Part shown: positions 53,408 to 62,149 of the stretch, piece after piece
Layout of the letters: each line of letters begins with the position of its first letter
Numbering within the stretch: the first letter of the stretch is position 1
From: Alloprevotella tannerae ATCC 51259
GTDB taxonomy: Bacteria > Bacteroidota > Bacteroidia > Bacteroidales > Bacteroidaceae
Direction: 5' to 3'
Length of the DNA stretch: 64,000 bases
NCBI RefSeq assembly: GCF_000159995.1
Contig: NZ_GG700642.1
Location: 1,010,242-1,074,241 of the forward strand
Made by a program: the position numbers and the translations under genes
Notes under the pieces: generated by a model
What the model was told of the DNA's origin: nothing
What the model saw: only the letters and a program-made list of their open reading frames with translations
Database searches by the model: none

Positions 53408-55470
53408 GAAATGCAGCTTTCCATTTTCCCCGCTTGCTCTTGGAGCATCCATTGCTACTACCGGCTTTGGCCCTAGTCGTTGGAATATGCTTAGGAGAAG
53501 CCTTTTATGCACCATTAGTGGGACAATCGATAATTTTACTCTTACTTGCTTTTGGTTTTGGGGCTTCTGCCGTGCTCATGCTGCGTAAGAACGTGCTGGA
53601 AATGGCGGCTTTGGGAACACTTATTACTGCTTTTTGCTTGCTGGGAGCAGGGCTACTCACCGGACAACGTGATCGTAGCAGGATCATTTGGCCTACGACG
53701 CCTCAAACTTATGAGGCCACGGTAATCAGTAGTCCGCGTTTTACGGCAAAAACCCTGCGTGTCAATGTGGAAATTAAAAGTGGACGCTTCGCAGGATTTG
53801 TCATAGCCACCTCACTGATGAAACAAACCGCGCAAACGCTGCATCCGGGTGATGTGATTTTCTTTCATAGTCAAGTGGAAACACCACGCAACAATGGCAA
53901 TCCCGAAGAATTTGACTATGCGGCTTGGTTGAAAAATCAAGGAATCTATGGGACGACATTTGTTTATCAAAATAATTGGAAGAAAACAGGCAAAATTTCG
54001 ACGAATATACGCACGGTACTACTTCGTTATCGAGAGGAACTGTTGGAAAAATACAAAACTTTTTTCCATGGCGATAAGCTAACCGTTTTGGCAGCTTTGA
54101 CTTTAGGGGACAGAAGAGGCTTGAACGACGAATTTCGCGAACTGTTTGCAGCCACCGGAACAAGTCACATCTTGGCCTTATCAGGCCTGCATTTAAGTAT
54201 CCTTTTCGGCTTTTTCCTTTGGGCAGTACGACCACTGCGCAATAGGCGCAGAATCTATCTGCCGCTTTTACTAATGGGCGTAGTACAGGTATGGCTGTTC
54301 ACTTTTTTGGTCGGCGCGCCATTTTCACTTGTCAGAGCCGCCTTTATGTTATCGCTCCTACACCTTACACAAGCGCTACGCAGAGATTATAATGCGCTCA
54401 ACTCCCTATCCTTGGCTTTGATAGGCATATTGTTGGTTTCGCCGACAGCCTTATTTGATATGGGACTACAACTCTCATTCTTAGCGCTCTTAGGTATATT
54501 GCTGATTGCTCCCAAACTCGCACCTCCAACGTGGGTGAGTAGATTTTGGGGCTTAAACTTTGTATATGATCTCTTGAGAACTTCTTTCTGTGCGCAAATA
54601 CTGACACTGCCGCTCATCGCTTATTATTTTAATTCCTTCTCTTTGGTAGGCTTATTTACGGGATGGTTGGTTATTCCTTTCGCCTATGCGATATTGCTAC
54701 TGGCGCTTTTATTCTTCTGCCTGCCGTTTGTGCAAACCGTACTTGTCAGCTTGCTCAACGGAACAATGGATACGATGCTCCAATGCCTGAACTTTCTCTC
54801 CTCTTGGGATTATGCGTCGATAACGGTTGTACCCGGAAAGGTCTTCACGCTATTGATTTATGGTGTGATCTTTTTTCTCCTTACTTATCTTCAGAATCGT
54901 CGCGCGAGGAACTTATATGGCATAGCTTGCTTGCTGCTTTGTGGGGCAATATATTATATAATGTATACTCCGCCGGCTTATGATAACACGATCGTTGTCT
55001 ACAAATCTAGTTCCCCTGCAATTCATTGCATTGTAGACAAGCAGCATTCTTATCTTTGGTCGATGAGGAAAGGACATGCAGAGCAAATTTTAAGATCTAT
55101 ACGACGCACTTTCATAAGAACAAACCGAATGGCGCAACCACAACTCGTAGAAGTACCTCAAAAGAAGGAAGATTTGATACTGCTGCCACACGTTCTTGCT
55201 TTCAGGGGAAAAAGAGTCGGTTTGTTATCTGAAAAAATACGGCAAGGAGCGAGTGCCTCCCTGCTACAAGTGAATTATCTCTATATTATGCCGGGTTATA
55301 AGCAAGACTTATCAACCGCATTGAACTATTTTGCACCTGATTCTATTATCTTAGACACATCATTAACCGACTTTTACCGCACCAAATACTCCACGGAAGC
55401 CGCGGAAAATGCAATACCGTGTTATGATATGAAAGAACGAGGCGCTTTAATTCTTCAATGTGGAAAATAA
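53404..55470 (+). CDS. comEC: ComEC/Rec2-type DNA uptake membrane protein
   Basis: Inner-membrane channel for single-stranded DNA in transformation. About 688 residues. N-terminal helices are followed by the DUF4131/OB-like part (TYEATVISSPRFTAKTLRVNVEIKSGRF ... NGNPEEFDYAAWLKNQGIYGTTF). The competence domain has LTLGDRRGLNDEFRELFAATGTSHILALSGLHLSILFGF and APFSLVRAAFMLSLLHLTQAL. The C-terminus (from about residue 545) replaces the metallo-beta-lactamase domain with a short segment lacking HxHxDH. That is common in Bacteroidota. ATG 53404 overlaps the comF stop. Confidence 0.92.
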   Translation: MRNAAFHFPRLLLEHPLLLPALALVVGICLGEAFYAPLVGQSIILLLLAFGFGASAVLMLRKNVLEMAALGTLITAFCLLGAGLLTGQRDRSRIIWPTTPQTYEATVISSPRFTAKTLRVNVEIKSGRFAGFVIATSLMKQTAQTLHPGDVIFFHSQVETPRNNGNPEEFDYAAWLKNQGIYGTTFVYQNNWKKTGKISTNIRTVLLRYREELLEKYKTFFHGDKLTVLAALTLGDRRGLNDEFRELFAATGTSHILALSGLHLSILFGFFLWAVRPLRNRRRIYLPLLLMGVVQVWLFTFLVGAPFSLVRAAFMLSLLHLTQALRRDYNALNSLSLALIGILLVSPTALFDMGLQLSFLALLGILLIAPKLAPPTWVSRFWGLNFVYDLLRTSFCAQILTLPLIAYYFNSFSLVGLFTGWLVIPFAYAILLLALLFFCLPFVQTVLVSLLNGTMDTMLQCLNFLSSWDYASITVVPGKVFTLLIYGVIFFLLTYLQNRRARNLYGIACLLLCGAIYYIMYTPPAYDNTIVVYKSSSPAIHCIVDKQHSYLWSMRKGHAEQILRSIRRTFIRTNRMAQPQLVEVPQKKEDLILLPHVLAFRGKRVGLLSEKIRQGASASLLQVNYLYIMPGYKQDLSTALNYFAPDSIILDTSLTDFYRTKYSTEAAENAIPCYDMKERGALILQCGK

Positions 55471-55484
55471 AAAGCAAAGCAAAA

Positions 55485-55527
55485 AGGACGTTGACTCAGA
55501 GTTTTTCTTCTAATAAGCCAACGTCCT
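55485..55527. terminator. Bidirectional terminator after comEC
   Basis: AGGACGTTG (55485-55493) pairs with CAACGTCCT (55519-55527); A run before and T-rich sequence after, so it can serve both comEC and the convergent gene. Confidence 0.75.
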
Positions 55528-55547
55528 CTTTCCTATAAGCCCTCATC

Positions 55548-58172
55548 TTACCGGATAGTCATATGCTGAAAATCGAAGACTAATTTTCCTTGCTTTCGAA
55601 TGAGTTCTTCTATTGAAATTGTCCCTTTGTAATAAACGGGAGATTGAGAAGAAAAGTCGGCCGGAACAAAGTCTATCTTGCTGAAAGTTGCCTTACCAAG
55701 CGTGATCGGGGGAAGTGTGTAATCAAGAATGCTATTCTTACCACTCCGAACCAACCTGAAAGGAATATAATCTGCTTGATTCTCTGCTTGAACACAGAGT
55801 TCATCATCAAATCGAATGGAGAAAGTCTTCCCTTGACCTGTTGTTCGTGAGCGCAAAATTACACCAGCATTTGAAAATTCAACCTCAGGAATTAGGCGTA
55901 GCACATTGTAGCCGATGGTGGTCGGAACATTTTCCTTTGTAATGCGACATAGCAAATTCTCTAAGGTAAAGCCTCCTAATTTTATCTGCTTAATAATACC
56001 GACAGCGTAATTTGGTCTGCTATAAATAAGCTGTATATCGAATTTATGCTGTACTTTCTCGGAAATAATCACGTAGGCTTCCGTCGGATCTAAATAAGCC
56101 GACGTAGACTTTCCATTTATGCGTATTTTTACCACCTCATCCTTGAGGTAATCCAAAGTGGACGCGCCTGATATTGGCCTCAATAAAGGTCTTTCGTAAG
56201 CCTGAGCTGCTTTATATATCTGACCAAGTTCCATAAAAACATTGAACATATTACCGCTAAAACGATCACTATCGATCATTTTTTTGCAAATATCGACCGC
56301 AGCCTTATACTCGCCTTTCAAGGCTAAAGCATTCGTGGCCTCCATTGCAACTAAATAGAGCTGATTTTCTGATAAATCTTTATTCGATCCGTGCAATAGA
56401 GTATCAGCAAAGGCTATAATGGGCTCCGGATCATTTTTTCCTCGTGCAGCTAAAAGTCGCAAAAAAATCCGCATCGTTTTACTTGGCGTAGAAAGTAAGC
56501 GCGAAGCAAGATTACGCTCTAGCAAGAAAGCATCTGTATTGTCTGAAATTTCCTCCTCTGAATCATTCGGATCCTCTTGTTGCGAAAGAGGAGAAAAATT
56601 CATGGTTTCAAAATCTATCTTAGCATAATTGAGGCTATGGATAAAAGGATAGCCTATTATTCCAGCTAGATCCTTATTTCCAACAGGCGAGAGAGATAAA
56701 CTAGGAAGCTTAACAGAAGCCATTTTACGCTTGTTCTCATCATCAACAAACTGTATTTGCAGTTGGAAATCTGTTGTATCGGTAATTAATGGCGAAAAGT
56801 TTGCTGTAGAAAAAGTATTGGAAGGAAAATCCACATCTAAGATAAAAGAATAATCCTTCATTTTATGGACGCCTTTAACAAGAAGTCTTCCATCTTGATC
56901 CCAATATATGTTGTGCGAAGTACTATGCGCTAATTTATTGTCCCTTCCTGTTTGAGGTTTAACAAACCATTTCTCTTTGTATATCTCTATTTGTCCTAAT
57001 CTTCTCAACTCGTTTGTACCTAAAATACTCGTTTGTATGCGAGAAAAACCATCTACAGGCAATACAGCGTAACACAAAAGGTTACGAAAAACAATATCAC
57101 CGCAAGTCAACTCAGGAACAAGCACCGGAGAAACAATGATAGGGCCTTCCCAGTCGTATACTACTATCGTATCGTTCAGCGGGACCAACCCACTGTTACG
57201 GATATCTTGGGTAGACAACAAGGTATACTGTTGCGCAGTCGAGATGGTTAAGGCTATTCTCTGCTGGCGATTGATCTGTGCGCTCGTCATAAGTGGCCAA
57301 TAGCGAGAAACCTGCAAAGCAGCATCTGTACGAGTAAATGTGAGGCTAGTCTTTCCTACATTTGAATAGGCTTCACTTATAATTTGAGGCGATTTAATCA
57401 GATTTGGGAATTTACTTTGAAAGGGTTCCGATTGACAAAGTTGAGATAGCGCCTGCCAATTTCCGTTACGCATCAACTCATTCGCACTAATATCAAAAAT
57501 CGTTTTGAGATCATCCGACGAAAGTGAGTCTGCATACTGCTTTAATAGTGTTTCAGCGTAACTCAATGCAGCTTTGTTGTTATTAAATGCATCAGCCAAC
57601 AGCATTTTGCCCAACAACTTTTGCATTTGAGGAAGCTTATCAACTTCTTCTTCATAAGTAATAAGCTCTGCAATGTTACGTTGTTGAATTAGCCCTTGAA
57701 TACGACCAGCAACGGTCCCATCCGTATAGCTTAATGCTTGCTGTTTTAAAGTTTGTAGCCGTTTCATCGCCTGCTTTCGATAGCGATGGCGCTTCATATA
57801 TTTCAGTTGGAGATCTGCAAACTCAATTAACTCAGTATAAGCCCCCTCTTTTAGTAGCGTTTCGCCCTTGAGATTGATTAACGACATTCTTGCCAGACTA
57901 TTAAGCGAGGCCGGATATTGCGTCATCAAGCTGTCAATACAGACAACCATTCGCTCAATGTCGCCTTCAGCATGCGAAAGCACCAAATCACAATAAAGAC
58001 GAGACGGAGCAGAGAGTTGATTTTTTGCTTTGTCATAAAGAGGACGCAGTAAGCGCACATCACCTTTTGACGCATACAGCAAAACTTGCTGTGTGATAGT
58101 ATCTTTCGGCATTTGCGCGAAACTATATTGCACACAACATATTACGACAATCAAAAATAAAATCCGTCTCAT
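55548..58172 (-). CDS. Exported retropepsin-like protein with degenerate catalytic motifs
   Basis: 874 residues. Signal peptide MRRILFLIVVICCVQYSFAQ, then helical TPR-like repeats (about 25-270), then aspartic-protease-like lobes. Positions where D-T-G is expected read STA (311-313, LTISTAQQYTLLS), DVD (445-447, FILDVDFPSNTFS) and DPT (695-697, AYLDPTEAYVIIS). The companion structural motifs remain: GIIGYPFIHSLNYAKIDF (about 504-521) and TIGYNVLRLIPEVEF (752-766). It therefore looks like a protease scaffold that lost catalysis, probably periplasmic or surface exposed, serving binding. It lies 30 nt after folC on the same strand. Confidence 0.72.
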   Translation of the reverse strand: MRRILFLIVVICCVQYSFAQMPKDTITQQVLLYASKGDVRLLRPLYDKAKNQLSAPSRLYCDLVLSHAEGDIERMVVCIDSLMTQYPASLNSLARMSLINLKGETLLKEGAYTELIEFADLQLKYMKRHRYRKQAMKRLQTLKQQALSYTDGTVAGRIQGLIQQRNIAELITYEEEVDKLPQMQKLLGKMLLADAFNNNKAALSYAETLLKQYADSLSSDDLKTIFDISANELMRNGNWQALSQLCQSEPFQSKFPNLIKSPQIISEAYSNVGKTSLTFTRTDAALQVSRYWPLMTSAQINRQQRIALTISTAQQYTLLSTQDIRNSGLVPLNDTIVVYDWEGPIIVSPVLVPELTCGDIVFRNLLCYAVLPVDGFSRIQTSILGTNELRRLGQIEIYKEKWFVKPQTGRDNKLAHSTSHNIYWDQDGRLLVKGVHKMKDYSFILDVDFPSNTFSTANFSPLITDTTDFQLQIQFVDDENKRKMASVKLPSLSLSPVGNKDLAGIIGYPFIHSLNYAKIDFETMNFSPLSQQEDPNDSEEEISDNTDAFLLERNLASRLLSTPSKTMRIFLRLLAARGKNDPEPIIAFADTLLHGSNKDLSENQLYLVAMEATNALALKGEYKAAVDICKKMIDSDRFSGNMFNVFMELGQIYKAAQAYERPLLRPISGASTLDYLKDEVVKIRINGKSTSAYLDPTEAYVIISEKVQHKFDIQLIYSRPNYAVGIIKQIKLGGFTLENLLCRITKENVPTTIGYNVLRLIPEVEFSNAGVILRSRTTGQGKTFSIRFDDELCVQAENQADYIPFRLVRSGKNSILDYTLPPITLGKATFSKIDFVPADFSSQSPVYYKGTISIEELIRKQGKLVFDFQHMTIR

Positions 58173-58202
58173 AAGTCGAGTATCTTTAAATGATAGATAA
58201 TG

Positions 58203-59501
58203 CTAATCCTCTTTTTGAAGGAAAGATAGTAAGTCTGCGATAACAAAGTTGCTTCCTCCCACAAAAATCGTATCTTCCAGACTTGCTGCCTCTAAAGCTG
58301 CTTCATAGGCATCAGAAACGCAATGAAACACCTTTCCATCTCTATTATGTCGGCGCGCAAATGTCTGAATCTCATCTTCAGAAAAAGAGCGAGCCGTATT
58401 GGCACGGGTCCAATAAAAACAGGCATTTTCGGGCAATTCTGCAATGACGGCATCAGCAGCTTTATCGTTGGCCATACCAAAGATGATGTGCAGTCGACCG
58501 GAGACGCCGCGCAACTGATGATTTAAATATTTCCACCCGCCTGCATTGTGTCCCGTATCGCAAACGACTTTCGGCTGTTCGCGCAACACTTGCCATCGTC
58601 CCATCAAACCGGTAAGTTTGCAAACGTGTCTAAAGCCATTTGCTATGGCACGTTCAGTAAGCCACCGCCCTATCTCAGTTTGCTTTAAGATATTCAAAGC
58701 ATTCAGGATCGTGTTGGCATTTTTTACCTGACATTCGCCCGCAAGCCCTCCTTTTAGTTCTGCATAATTTCGCGTTTGATACACTCTTAGTCCATCAGGA
58801 GAAAGAAAAGAGGAAAGCACTTCAGGTTGCTCATCGGCAAAAGTAATCGGAGCGTCCATCTCAGCGGCCTTTTCTGCAAACACCTTATAAGTTTCAGGTT
58901 GCGTCTCTCCTATTACAACGGGTATGTGTGACTTAATAATACCTGCCTTCTCGCCTGCAATAGCTGACAAAGTATCTCCCAAAAACTCTGTATGATCTTT
59001 GCTGATATTTGTAATGATCGAAAGCAACGGAGTAATAACATTGGTGCAATCTAACCTTCCTCCCAAGCCCACCTCTACGACAGCTATATCTACCTGTTCT
59101 ATTGCAAAATAGTGAAGTGCAAGTGCTGTAGTGATTTCAAAAAAAGACGGATGAAAAGGCTCAAAGAATGGGCGCTCTTTTTCCACAAAATCAACGACAA
59201 ACTGCTCGGAAATCATTTCTCCGTTTATTCTTATGCGCTCACGAAAGTCTAATAGGTGCGGAGAAGTATAGAGTCCCACTTTCAGACCAGCCGATTGCAA
59301 AATCGCAGCTAAAGTATGACAGCAAGAGCCTTTGCCATTTGTCCCCGCAACGTGAATCGTTTTATACTTTTTGTGCGGATATCCAAAATGGGCATCTAAA
59401 GCATAAGTCGTTTGAAGGCCGGGCTTGTAAGCCGAAGCCCCCAAATGCTGAAAAAGGGGTGTACTATTAAAGAGGTAGTCAATCGTTGCTTGATAATCCA
59501 T
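58203..59501 (-). CDS. folC: Bifunctional dihydrofolate/folylpolyglutamate synthase
   Basis: Adds glutamate to dihydropteroate and folates. 432 residues, Mur-ligase-like fold: YKTIHVAGTNGKGSCCHTLAAIL (P-loop, about 44-66), TSPHLLDFRERIRINGEMI, the metal-binding VGLGGRLDCTNVI and NISKDHTEFLGDTLSAIAGEKAGIIK, and a C-terminal domain with CDTGHNAGGWKYL and FGMANDKAAD. Length matches FolC (about 430). It starts 46 nt after mazG and probably shares its transcript. Confidence 0.95.
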   Translation of the reverse strand: MDYQATIDYLFNSTPLFQHLGASAYKPGLQTTYALDAHFGYPHKKYKTIHVAGTNGKGSCCHTLAAILQSAGLKVGLYTSPHLLDFRERIRINGEMISEQFVVDFVEKERPFFEPFHPSFFEITTALALHYFAIEQVDIAVVEVGLGGRLDCTNVITPLLSIITNISKDHTEFLGDTLSAIAGEKAGIIKSHIPVVIGETQPETYKVFAEKAAEMDAPITFADEQPEVLSSFLSPDGLRVYQTRNYAELKGGLAGECQVKNANTILNALNILKQTEIGRWLTERAIANGFRHVCKLTGLMGRWQVLREQPKVVCDTGHNAGGWKYLNHQLRGVSGRLHIIFGMANDKAADAVIAELPENACFYWTRANTARSFSEDEIQTFARRHNRDGKVFHCVSDAYEAALEAASLEDTIFVGGSNFVIADLLSFLQKED

Positions 59502-59547
59502 ATTGATTGTTGCTTCAAGATAACCTATTTATAGAGGCGGATGTTGC

Positions 59548-60357
59548 TTACTTTTGTTCTGAAGCCTTCGCTTCATCCCAGAACTGGTCCATTTCTTGAA
59601 GAGTCATCTCTTTCAAGTTACGCCCTTGTTCTTTTACGCGTTGTTCAAGATAATTAAAGCGGCGTATAAATTTCCGATTCGTCTGCTCCAGCGCATTATC
59701 CGGATTGATATGGTAAAGGCGGGCAGCATTGATAAGGCTGAACATCACGTCGCCAAACTCGGCAGTGGCTTTTTCTTTCGAGAGTTTTTCGGCTCTCATT
59801 TCAGCCTCAAACTCTTGAATCTCTTCTTTCACCTTAGTCCAAACCTGTTCTTTTTCATCCCAATCAAAACCTACGCCGCGCGCCTTGTCTTGAATGCGAT
59901 AAGCTTTGATGAGCGTCGGCAGCGACTCGGGAACGCCGCCCAGAACAGTCTTATTTCCTTCTTTCTCCTGCGTCTTTAGTTGCTCCCATTGCGCTTTTAC
60001 CTGCTCCGAAGATGTGACTTGTGTAAGCACACCATCTTTTGGCGGATAAACATGGGGATGACGATAAATCAGTTTGTCGCATACAGCATTACATACGTCT
60101 GCAATATCAAACTGCTTCGACTCCTCTCCGATTTTAGAATAGAAGACTATGTGCATAATAATATCCCCTAACTCTTCACGAATATCAGCCATATTACCAC
60201 CCAATATCGCTTCTGAAAGCTCATAGGTTTCTTCGATCGTATTAGGACGCAAACTTTGAATCGTCTGCTTATGATCCCAAGGACATTTCTCGCGCAACGT
60301 ATCCATTACGTCCAATAGGCGCTCAAAAGCCCTCAATTTTTCTGTAGTTGTATGCAT
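59548..60357 (-). CDS. mazG: Nucleoside triphosphate pyrophosphohydrolase MazG
   Basis: Hydrolyses NTPs and dNTPs to monophosphates, a house-cleaning and stress enzyme. 269 residues with two MazG domains: the first has LREKCPWDHKQTIQSLRPNTIEETYELSEAILGGNMADIREELGDIIMHIVFYSKI (metal-binding E-E-x2-E and E-x2-D motifs). The second has KVKEEIQEFEAEMRAEKLSKEKATAEFGDVMFSLINAARLY. It ends RNLKEMTLQEMDQFWDEAK. It is divergent from the ribosomal operon with a 760-bp gap, and first in a likely mazG-folC-pseudoprotease transcript. Confidence 0.96.
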   Translation of the reverse strand: MHTTTEKLRAFERLLDVMDTLREKCPWDHKQTIQSLRPNTIEETYELSEAILGGNMADIREELGDIIMHIVFYSKIGEESKQFDIADVCNAVCDKLIYRHPHVYPPKDGVLTQVTSSEQVKAQWEQLKTQEKEGNKTVLGGVPESLPTLIKAYRIQDKARGVGFDWDEKEQVWTKVKEEIQEFEAEMRAEKLSKEKATAEFGDVMFSLINAARLYHINPDNALEQTNRKFIRRFNYLEQRVKEQGRNLKEMTLQEMDQFWDEAKASEQK

Positions 60358-60474
60358 AACTAAAATTTATTACTGTATGCGTTTGACTAACTTTTACGCC
60401 ATTTTTATATCTAATGAGAGATAAAAAGCAATACACATCTCGGTTAATCAGCACTCTAATATGAGTTTCATGGG

Positions 60475-60482
60475 CAAAGGTA
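60475..60482 (-). promoter_or_regulatory. -7 box of mazG promoter
   Basis: TACCTTTG followed by C on the minus strand, about 118 nt before the mazG ATG. No clear -33 match. Confidence 0.4.
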
Positions 60483-60602
60483 GCAATAAATCTTCACCTA
60501 TTTATTGTATGATTTCTTTTATTTAAATAAAATCGAACGCGTTCGACACATAAAAAGCATACAAACGCCCTATTTTTTAAGCGAAAAACGCGATCGAGCC
60601 TT

Positions 60603-60686
60603 GTCGCCTCGTGAGTGTAAACTTGTACCCTCACGATAGTACAAGTTTACGCTCGTGAAAGAACAATCGTACGCTCACGAGCGTAC
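60603..60686. repeat. 84-bp element of four 22-bp-spaced near-palindromes (copy 5)
   Basis: Centres at 60611 (GT), 60633 (AC), 60655 (GT) and 60677 (AC), so orientation alternates. The last unit, GTACGCTC-AC-GAGCGTAC (60669-60686), is a perfect 18-bp palindrome apart from its two-base centre; the second is GTAC-CCTC-AC-GATA-GTAC. Linkers are ACTT, AAGT and AATC. Located in the divergent gap between mazG and the ribosomal operon. Confidence 0.87.
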
Positions 60687-60953
60687 AACACAAAAATCAG
60701 CTTAAAGCACAACAGGCTCCATACTTTCGATATTTTACTTTAAGCTTTCAGATATACGACTCAACATGCCATATACTTAGTAATAGACTTTAAAAGTAAT
60801 CACTCATCAGCCAGAAAGATAATTCCGACTTTTAGCGTCTTATTTATACGCTACACAACTTCATATTGGCCGCCTTGCGTATCATATTTCGAGCTGTTCT
60901 TTCCTAAAAACAGCGATATAAATCGCTCTGTCCTAAAAAGAAACGCAAAAAAC
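60687..60953. other. Intergenic stretch upstream of rplM promoter
   Basis: About 270 AT-rich bases with no open frame or RNA gene recognised. A short direct repeat-like string CAGCGATATAAATCGCT (about 60911-60927) can form a small hairpin shortly before the promoter. Confidence 0.35.
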
Positions 60954-60984
60954 TTTGTAGGTTAGTCCAAAATGCCTACTTTTG
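60954..60984 (+). promoter_or_regulatory. Promoter of the rplM-rpsI-rpsB-tsf group
   Basis: TTTG (60954-60957), 19 nt, TACTTTTG (60977-60984): a full match. Expected start is near 60991, giving a leader of about 130 nt. Confidence 0.7.
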
Positions 60985-60990
60985 CAGGCC

Positions 60991-61120
60991 GATTATTATC
61001 TGCGGCGTAAAAAACGCTGCAAAACTGTTGGTTAAGAAAGGGCTACCTTTGGCCGGGTAATGGATCTTTCGAGACAAACAGCCGAAAATTTAGTAGTAAT
61101 ACAATTAAAACAAACGAAGA
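60991..61120 (+). promoter_or_regulatory. Structured 5' leader of rplM, candidate ribosomal-protein autoregulatory element
   Basis: About 130 nt between the inferred transcription start and rplM. Two hairpins are visible: TGCGGCGT/ACGCTGCA (61001-61008 with 61014-61021) and AAAGG/CCTTT (61037-61041 with 61046-61050). An outer pairing CTGTT/AACAG (61025-61029 with 61077-61081) encloses the second. Position and structure suggest feedback control by L13 or S9. I believe an L13 leader of Bacteroidia has been proposed, but I cannot match it to this sequence here. Confidence 0.5.
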
Positions 61121-61582
61121 GTGGACACTTTAAGTTACAAGACCATTTCTGCAAACAAAGAGACTGCGAATAAGGAATGGGTCGTAGTAGATGCTACAGA
61201 CCAGATTCTTGGCCGTCTCAGCTCAAAGGTTGCCAAACTGCTTCGCGGCAAGTACAAACCAAACTTTACGCCGCACGTAGATTGTGGTGACAACGTGATC
61301 ATCATAAATGCCGACAAGGTTAAGTTGACCGGCAATAAGATGACAGATCGTATTTATTATTCTTATACGGGTTATCCCGGCGGCCAACGCGAACAAACGC
61401 CGGCTTCAATCTTGGCTAAACCCAATGGTGCTGAAAGACTTTTGCTGCGTACGGTAAAAGGTATGCTCCCTAAGAATCGCCTTGGTGCACAATTGCTTAA
61501 GAATCTCCACGTCTATGAAGGCGCAGAACACAAGCACGAAGCACAATCTCCGAAGGTGATTGATATTAACCAGTATAAATAA
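61121..61582 (+). CDS. rplM: 50S ribosomal protein L13
   Basis: Early-assembly large-subunit protein. 153 residues: MDTLSYKTISANKETANKEWVVVDATDQILGRLSSKVAKLLRGKYKPNFTPHVDCGDNVIIINADKVKLTGNK is full-length L13, followed by TYTGYPGG-like YSYTGYPGGQREQTPASILAKPNGAERLLLRTVKGMLPKNRLG. Translation starts at a GTG (61121), chosen because it gives the family N-terminus and no ATG is available. It follows a structured leader and is 8 nt before rpsI. Confidence 0.98.
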   Translation: MDTLSYKTISANKETANKEWVVVDATDQILGRLSSKVAKLLRGKYKPNFTPHVDCGDNVIIINADKVKLTGNKMTDRIYYSYTGYPGGQREQTPASILAKPNGAERLLLRTVKGMLPKNRLGAQLLKNLHVYEGAEHKHEAQSPKVIDINQYK

Positions 61583-61590
61583 GAAAGAAT

Positions 61591-61977
61591 ATGGATATGA
61601 TCAATGCAACAGGCCGCCGCAAAAGCGCCGTAGCACGTGTATTCTTGACCGAAGGTACGGGTAAGATTACAATTAATAAAAGAGACCTGACGGAATACTT
61701 CCCCTCGCCTATTCTTCAGTACGTGGTAAAACAACCACTTCAACTGTTGGGCGCAACAGAGAAGTATGACATCAAAGTAAATATTGATGGCGGTGGCTTC
61801 ACAGGCCAAAGTCAAGCGTTGCGCTTAGCGATTGCACGCGCATTGGTGAAGATCAATGCCGAAGACAAGAAAGCGCTCCGCGCAGAAGGCTTCATCACTC
61901 GCGATTCTCGCGTTGTTGAACGTAAAAAACCGGGACGCCCCAAAGCACGCCGTCGCTTCCAATTCAGCAAACGTTAA
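61591..61977 (+). CDS. rpsI: 30S ribosomal protein S9
   Basis: Small-subunit protein whose basic C-terminal tail reaches the P-site tRNA. 128 residues: NATGRRKSAVARVFLTEGTGKITINKRDLTEYFPSPILQYVVKQPLQLLGATEKYDIKVNIDGGGFTGQSQALRLAIARALVKIN, then the terminal RDSRVVERKKPGRPKARRRFQFSKR with the invariant SKR end. Normal family length. Coupled to rplM; rpsB follows after 172 nt. Confidence 0.98.
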   Translation: MDMINATGRRKSAVARVFLTEGTGKITINKRDLTEYFPSPILQYVVKQPLQLLGATEKYDIKVNIDGGGFTGQSQALRLAIARALVKINAEDKKALRAEGFITRDSRVVERKKPGRPKARRRFQFSKR

Positions 61978-62149
61978 TATACGCTTTGCTCTGCCGAACA
62001 TTCTTCTTAAGAGTAGCTTCGCAAAGCAAAATATATGGTTTGCTATTGGTGCACGTTTAGCATCTAAACTCTTGGGATGCGTATCGCCTACTCAGGAGCT
62101 GGTTGCTTAAAGCAATTACAAACAGAAAGTAAACGAACAAAACAAAATT
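61978..62149 (+). other. 172-nt rpsI-rpsB spacer
   Basis: Longer than other spacers in this operon. It contains a small hairpin GCTTCGCAAAGC (about 62014-62025) and no open frame worth calling. It could hold an rpsB control site, but no consensus is visible. Confidence 0.35.

Noticed and set aside
61856-62110. Open frame overlapping the end of rpsI
   Set aside because: Out of frame with rpsI, overlapping its basic tail; no independent start signal.
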